64,000 nucleotides of DNA from Panopea generosa (taxonomy: Eukaryota; Mollusca; Bivalvia; Adapedonta; Hiatellidae), in the NCBI GenBank assembly GCA_029582155.1, contig CM055901.1, forward strand, positions 38,368,616 through 38,432,615, written 5' to 3'. The notes under the pieces are model-generated. The model was not told the DNA's origin and did no database searches. It was given only the letters and a program-made list of their open reading frames with translations. The position numbers were made by a program, and so were the translations under genes. Shown one piece after another: positions 59,039-64,000 of the stretch; position 1 is the stretch's first letter; every line of letters starts with the position of its first letter.

Positions 59039-59075
59039 TTACACTACGGGAAATTGTAACTGCAACATACAAAAA
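59039..59075 (-). promoter_or_regulatory. Probable 3' splice site just upstream of the PAQR start
   Basis: On the minus strand attctttttgtatgttgcag ends 21 bases before the ATG (intron end at 59060). This is a good acceptor with a T-rich tract, so the 5' untranslated region probably continues in an upstream exon, at higher coordinates, and the coding part lies in one exon. Confidence 0.55.
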
Positions 59076-59445
59076 GAATATATATATATCAGTTTATATA
59101 TATAGAGAGAGATAATTATTTGTGAATAACCAAGACATAAATGTACAGACCAGACTATGGCGAGCGCGCCTAGCTACAATGCAAACCATAGACACAACAA
59201 GGCCTCTGCCAAATCAATAAATTTGGTGTCGACCATGACTAATACACTATGGATTTACATGCAACACATCTGGACTGGACGGACAAATTAACATACATGA
59301 ACTGATGGCTTTATATGATTAGGATCCAGTTAAGGATTCATAACTACTCACATACTATATAAAGGACAGATTTATAAACCCGTTGGATCATAAAGATACA
59401 GTGAATTTATATATATTTAATTTCATAAAGAGAGGTAATTAAATA

Positions 59446-59503
59446 GTGAATTTAATTACCTCCCTTTATATATATATATATAAAGGGAGATAATTAAATT
59501 CAC
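59446..59503. repeat. 58-bp near-perfect palindrome
   Basis: gtgaatttaattacctccct at 59446 is mirrored by the reverse complement ending at 59503, with 24 of 25 arm bases matching around a TA-repeat centre. It could extrude as a hairpin or be a tiny foldback element. A worn copy of one arm precedes it at 59401-59440. Confidence 0.85.
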
Positions 59504-59560
59504 AACAACGGAATTTACGATTTTTGGGATTTTTTTAGATGCTCATTCACAATGCATGTT

Positions 59561-60571
59561 ATTTTTATGTCACATCTATTTTTATCGTTTTGTAAGTCTT
59601 AAAAATAAAATATAATTTTGACAAAATTAATTCCATCTTTTGTATATTGTCCCCAAAAGGCCTAAAAACAACTTTTCTTATCTAAACCGGGCCACGTGGT
59701 ATTTGAAAACGTCAAATAGCTATGCTCGTGTAATATATCAAATCATAAAATGTTCATTCTCTGATTAAAATAATTAGATTTTTCAGTTCGTATACAGTTC
59801 ATTCAATAACTGCAATTCTATTCACTTGCCTGAAATATTTGACTATAATTTTCAATCATAAAACGTAACGCATTTAATTTATCATGTTTTTATTCAAAAT
59901 AATAACCGCCATTCGTTATTATGTTATTTCTGATAAATTTAATTAAATACTTCGATTGTAACAAAATATTGTTTTAATTGATATAAATGATAAATATTTG
60001 GATATTTTGTTGATAAATTAATCCGCTTCAAATTGCTATCACTTCGTTATAGATTGGTTTTCGCACATTGACTGATTATTTAACTGCAATTCTATTCACT
60101 TGCCTGAAATATTTGACTATAATTTTCAATCATAAAACGTAACGCATTTAATTTATCATGTTTTTATTCAAAATAATAACCGCCATTCGTTATTATGTTA
60201 TTTCTGATAAATTTAATTAAATACTTCGATTGTAACAAAATATTGTTTTAATTGATATAAATGATAAATATTTGGATATTTTGTTGATAAATTAATCCGC
60301 TTCAAATTGCTATCACTTCGTTATAGATTGGTTTTCGCACATTGACTGATTATTTAATGGCACATTTTTTTTGCCCACAATGCAACGGGTGTTACCATGT
60401 GGCCAGTTCCTGCTCCCCAGTTGGTTACGTTAAACACGTGTTTTTTCTAATACCACGTGGCCCAGTTGTGTGGTGGATTGAGATAAGAATAATTCTACTT
60501 TAGGCCTGTTTGGGACAAGATGAAAAAGATGGAATTAATAAAAATCAATAAAAATGGATGTGACATAAAAT
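59561..60571. mobile_element. Non-autonomous element with ~125-145 bp inverted ends
   Basis: The left arm (59561-59705) and right arm (60446-60571) are diverged reverse complements. Shared phrases are atgtcacat-tatttttat at the outside, ttaattccatctttt, aggcctaaa and gggccacgtggtatt at the inside. The core is a 274-bp tandem duplication. No transposase frame. Long inverted ends suggest a foldback-like or MITE-like element. Target duplication not identified. Confidence 0.75.
59808..60355. repeat. Identical 274-bp tandem duplication
   Basis: aactgcaattctattcactt starts at 59808 and again at 60082. As far as I can read, the two 274-bp copies are identical, so the duplication is very recent or is an assembly artefact. 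Confidence 0.93.
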
Positions 60572-61588
60572 TAATTCAGTATATTAAAAACGATATAAGG
60601 GATACCTGCAATATTCTATCATAAAATCTTTATACTATTATCAAAGCAACGTCGGATTCCTGTATATGATAAAATGTGATTACTGGACTTATTAATGCAA
60701 TCGTTTGCTATTATGTGGTCCCTTGAAAAACATTCATCGATAAGCGTGTATGATTAAAATGCATACAAAACATACCGGTCTTAGATTGAATTATTCATTG
60801 AGGACATATAACAGAAAGATGCGCGCCGAACACCTCCCGGTTACAGTTGGTGATGAAGAGTGGTGCGTTCCCGGATCCTCTCACCAAAGCGAGTACCTAA
60901 CAAACAAGGACTAGATATCCCAAAAGTTCAACAGGATATTTCAATAGGACTTAACTTTATACAATTATTCGATCGTGATCTACGAACTTGACCACTTCTC
61001 AACTTATAGCAAAGAGACGGCTGCAGCTGCCGTTGCCCACAGCTTTCCACAGGAAAACTCTACTGACCAATATCGCAGATGATGTATTCAACAGTGATTT
61101 ATTAAATTATCCGAACGTTTTGTCCTATATGTATTACATATTGTTACTTGGATTAACCAGTATTACATGTAACCAGTATGACACTTATTTGTACCTTGGA
61201 TTTACCAGTAATATATAATACTTACTCAATAGTTAAACACGAATCACCAAACATACTACATACACATTATTTTAACTTTCCGAGATGTTTACCCGGATTT
61301 CCCAGTAAAATGTACAATTCGAATTCTTCAGGCGGAAGATTCAAGTGATTTATAAATATTTTAGGCCGCGAAATATAATTCGATTTTATTCAGATAAGAC
61401 GTGTGCCGTGTGATTTTCTTATCCATACAGATATCCTTCCTGTGTTATAACAAAATACAAAGATTCTGATATTTTCAACAAATTATTCGTTTATAATGTT
61501 ATAATACATTCATACGAACTAATTCATTCAATCAGTATATTTTATGTGTTACTATTTCCATTTATAAGTGTTTCTATGTGTGCATGTT
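60572..61588. other. No gene supported
   Basis: A GC-richer patch at 60815-60900 and a 76-residue frame at 60988-61218 (TTSQLIAKRRLQLPLPTAF at its start) stand out slightly, but I recognise no domain or splice context. The rest is AT-rich. Confidence 0.45.
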
Positions 61589-62195
61589 TCCATGACTAGA
61601 TACATTTGAATTTATTTGTATTGTTATATATGTATTTATATAACAGTGCACCTGTTCCATGACTAGATACATTTGAATGTATTTGTATTGTTATATATGT
61701 ATTTATATAACAGTGCACCTGTTCCATGACTAGATACATTTGAATGTATTTGTATTGTTATATATGTATTTATATAACAGAGCACCTGTTCCATGACTAG
61801 ATACATTTGAATGTATTTGTATTGTTATATATGTAATTATATAACATTGCACCTGTTCCATGACTAGATACATTTGAATGTATTTGTATTGTTATATATG
61901 TATTTATATAACAGTGCACCTGTTCCATGACTAGATACATTTGAATGTATTTGTATTGTTATATATGTAATTATATAACATTGCACCTGTTCCATGACTA
62001 GATACATTTGAATGTATTTGTATTGTTATATATGTATTTATATAACAGTGCACCTGTTCCATGACTAGATACATTTGAACGTATTTGTATTGTTATATAT
62101 GTATTTATATAACAGTGCACCTCTTCCATGACTAGATACATTTGAATGTATTTGTATTGTTATATATGTATTTATATAACAGTGCACCTGTTCCA
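61589..62195. repeat. 67-bp tandem repeat, nine copies
   Basis: catgactagatacatttgaa starts at 61591, 61658, 61725, 61792, 61859, 61926, 61993, 62060 and 62127. Copies four and six share atgtaattatataacattg where the others have atgtatttatataacagtg. Confidence 0.96.
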
Positions 62196-62369
62196 ATCAA
62201 AAGTACATAATGATTCCTTTCTATATTTTCCCGTCCAATGCGACGATTTTATTTAAATATCCGGTGCTGACATATTTCCGTACGATACATGCTTTCCATA
62301 TTCATGCTATATTTTGTTTATGTTCTTCTCGATATTTCAAAGTACACGATTATGCATTTTTTATTTATA
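62196..62369. other. Short unrepeated spacer between two arrays
   Basis: Unremarkable AT-rich sequence. Confidence 0.5.
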
Positions 62370-63782
62370 AACTTAGTGACATGTATAACTGACACAATAT
62401 ATATTAGACTTGGTGACATGTATAACTGACACAACATATTACTAAACTTGGTGACATGTATAACTGACACAATATATACTAGACTTGGTGACATGTATAA
62501 CCGACACAATATATACTAGACTTAGTGACATATATAACTGACACAATATATACTAGACTTGGTGACATGTATAACTGACACAATATATTACTAGACTTGG
62601 TGACATGTATAACTGACACAATATATACTAGACTTGGTGACATGTATAACTGACACAATATATACTATACTTGTAACATGTATAACTGACACACTATATT
62701 TCTAGACTTGGTGACATGTATAACTGACACAATATAAACTAGACTTGGTGACATGTATAACTGACACAATATATACTAGACTTAGTGACATATATAACTG
62801 ACACAATATATAACTACACTTGGTGACATGTATAACTGGCACAATATAAACTAGACATGGTGACATGTATAACTGGCACAATATATACTTGACTAGGTGA
62901 CATGTATAACTGAGACAATATATACTAGATTTAGTGACATGTATAACTGACACAATATATACTAGACTTGGTGACATGTATAACTGACACAATATATACT
63001 AGACTTGGTGACATGTATAAATGACACAATATATACTAGACTTGGTGACATGTATAACTGACACAATATATACTAGACTTGGTGACATGTATAAATGACA
63101 CAATATATACTAGACTTGGTAACATGTATAACTGAGACAATTTATCACTAGACTTTGTGACATATATAACTGACACAATATATACTAGATTTAGTAACAT
63201 ATATAACTGACACAATATATAAATGACTTGGTGACATGTATAACTGACACAATATATACTAGACTTGGTAGCATGTATAACTGACACAATATATACTAGA
63301 CTTGGTAACATGTATAAATGAGACAATATATCACTAGACTTAGTGATATATATAACTGACACAATATATACTAGATTTAGTAACATATATAACTGACACA
63401 ATGTATACTAGACTTGGTTACATGTATAACTGACACAATATATACTAGACTTGGTAACATGTATAACTGAGACAATATATCACTAGACTTAGTGACATAT
63501 ATAACTGACACAATATATACTAGACTTGGTAACATGTATAACTGACACAATATATACTAGACTTGGTAACATGTATAACTGAGACAAAATATCACTAGAC
63601 TTAGTGACATATATAACTGACTAAATATATATTAGATTTAGTGACATATATAACTGACACAATGTATACTAGACTTGGTAACATGTATAACTGAGACAAT
63701 ATATCACTAAACTTAGTGACATATATAACCGACACAATATATACTAGATTTAGTAACATATAACAGATACAATATATTAAAA
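62370..63782. repeat. 37-bp tandem repeat, about 38 copies
   Basis: Core acatgtataactgacacaat, with period 37 (copies at 62461 and 62498). Copies in the right half show a two-unit pattern in which a cactagacttagtgacatat copy alternates with a tactagacttggtaacatg copy. Three units make 111 bases, so minus-strand frames repeat every 37 residues; they carry no known domain. Confidence 0.95.
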
Positions 63783-64000
63783 CTAACATAAAACAATTGT
63801 TTGAAAAGTTTTAATATTAATACCATAATAAAGTAAACTACAGTTTAACCTACCTCAGCTCAATCTAAATCCTCGTTAGATATATCCTCATTAAGCCCGC
63901 GTTAATATGAATAGCATTAAACGTCGACCTCGCACGTATGAAAGTGAAGCTAATAAAGAGTGGCAAATATTGATAAAAGTATATATTTGATTTGTGTATT
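63783..64000. other. No gene seen at right edge
   Basis: Short AT-rich stretch without recognised features. Confidence 0.5.

Noticed and set aside
60988..61218. 76-residue frame as a small gene
   Set aside because: No recognised motif, splice signal or conservation evidence; kept only as a note.
62370..63782. CRISPR-like regular repeats
   Set aside because: The units are direct tandem copies without unique spacers, and the context is animal DNA.

Overview
The window is AT-rich animal DNA with no bacterial gene organisation. Decayed retroelements, tRNA-derived SINE-like copies, small inverted-repeat elements and very long minisatellites fill most of it. A mollusc, most likely a bivalve, is my best guess. 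The reasons are the style of the Ty3/Gypsy and Jockey/CR1-like elements, the dispersed repeats near 22.0-23.1 kb and the satellite load. This is inference from family resemblance, not a database result.

Layout: 1-4.08 kb is a decayed Ty3/Gypsy element on the minus strand (gag, protease, RT, RNase H, integrase) cut by the left window edge. 5.67-6.17 kb is a possible inverted-repeat element. 6.18-10.02 kb is a dispersed ~130-150 bp repeat that grades into a 62-bp tandem array. 10.1-16.4 kb is a compound array in which 28-bp blocks, 98-bp blocks and TG-rich tails recur in the same order. Two possible small exons flank the 28-bp part. 16.4-26.2 kb is mostly non-coding, with SINE-like copies, dispersed repeats and a 429-bp MITE-like element. 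26.56-30.34 kb is a nearly complete but broken LINE (minus). 30.4-37.6 kb is a graveyard of at least five further LINE fragments, several tRNA-like SINEs, a hAT-like MITE nested in a LINE, and a HIRAN-like fragment joined to a LINE. 39.34-46.74 kb is a 39-bp minisatellite, which passes directly into a 78-bp minisatellite at 46.74-56.39 kb. 56.8-57.8 kb holds an unrecognised degenerate coding stretch and an endonuclease fragment. 58.02-59.04 kb is the one convincing intact host gene, a PAQR-family seven-transmembrane receptor on the minus strand. 59.56-60.57 kb is an inverted-repeat element holding an apparently identical 274-bp tandem duplication. 61.6-63.8 kb carries 67-bp and 37-bp arrays.

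Tandem arrays make up roughly 27-28 kb, over 40% of the window. The 39-bp and 78-bp periods are multiples of three, so they give long open frames on both strands. I read these as arithmetic by-products, not genes. The most interesting structural point is that every 28-bp unit carries a 5' splice-donor-like core, and the first unit lies exactly at the donor end of a possible exon. The genes here do not form a pathway; PAQR stands alone among repeats.
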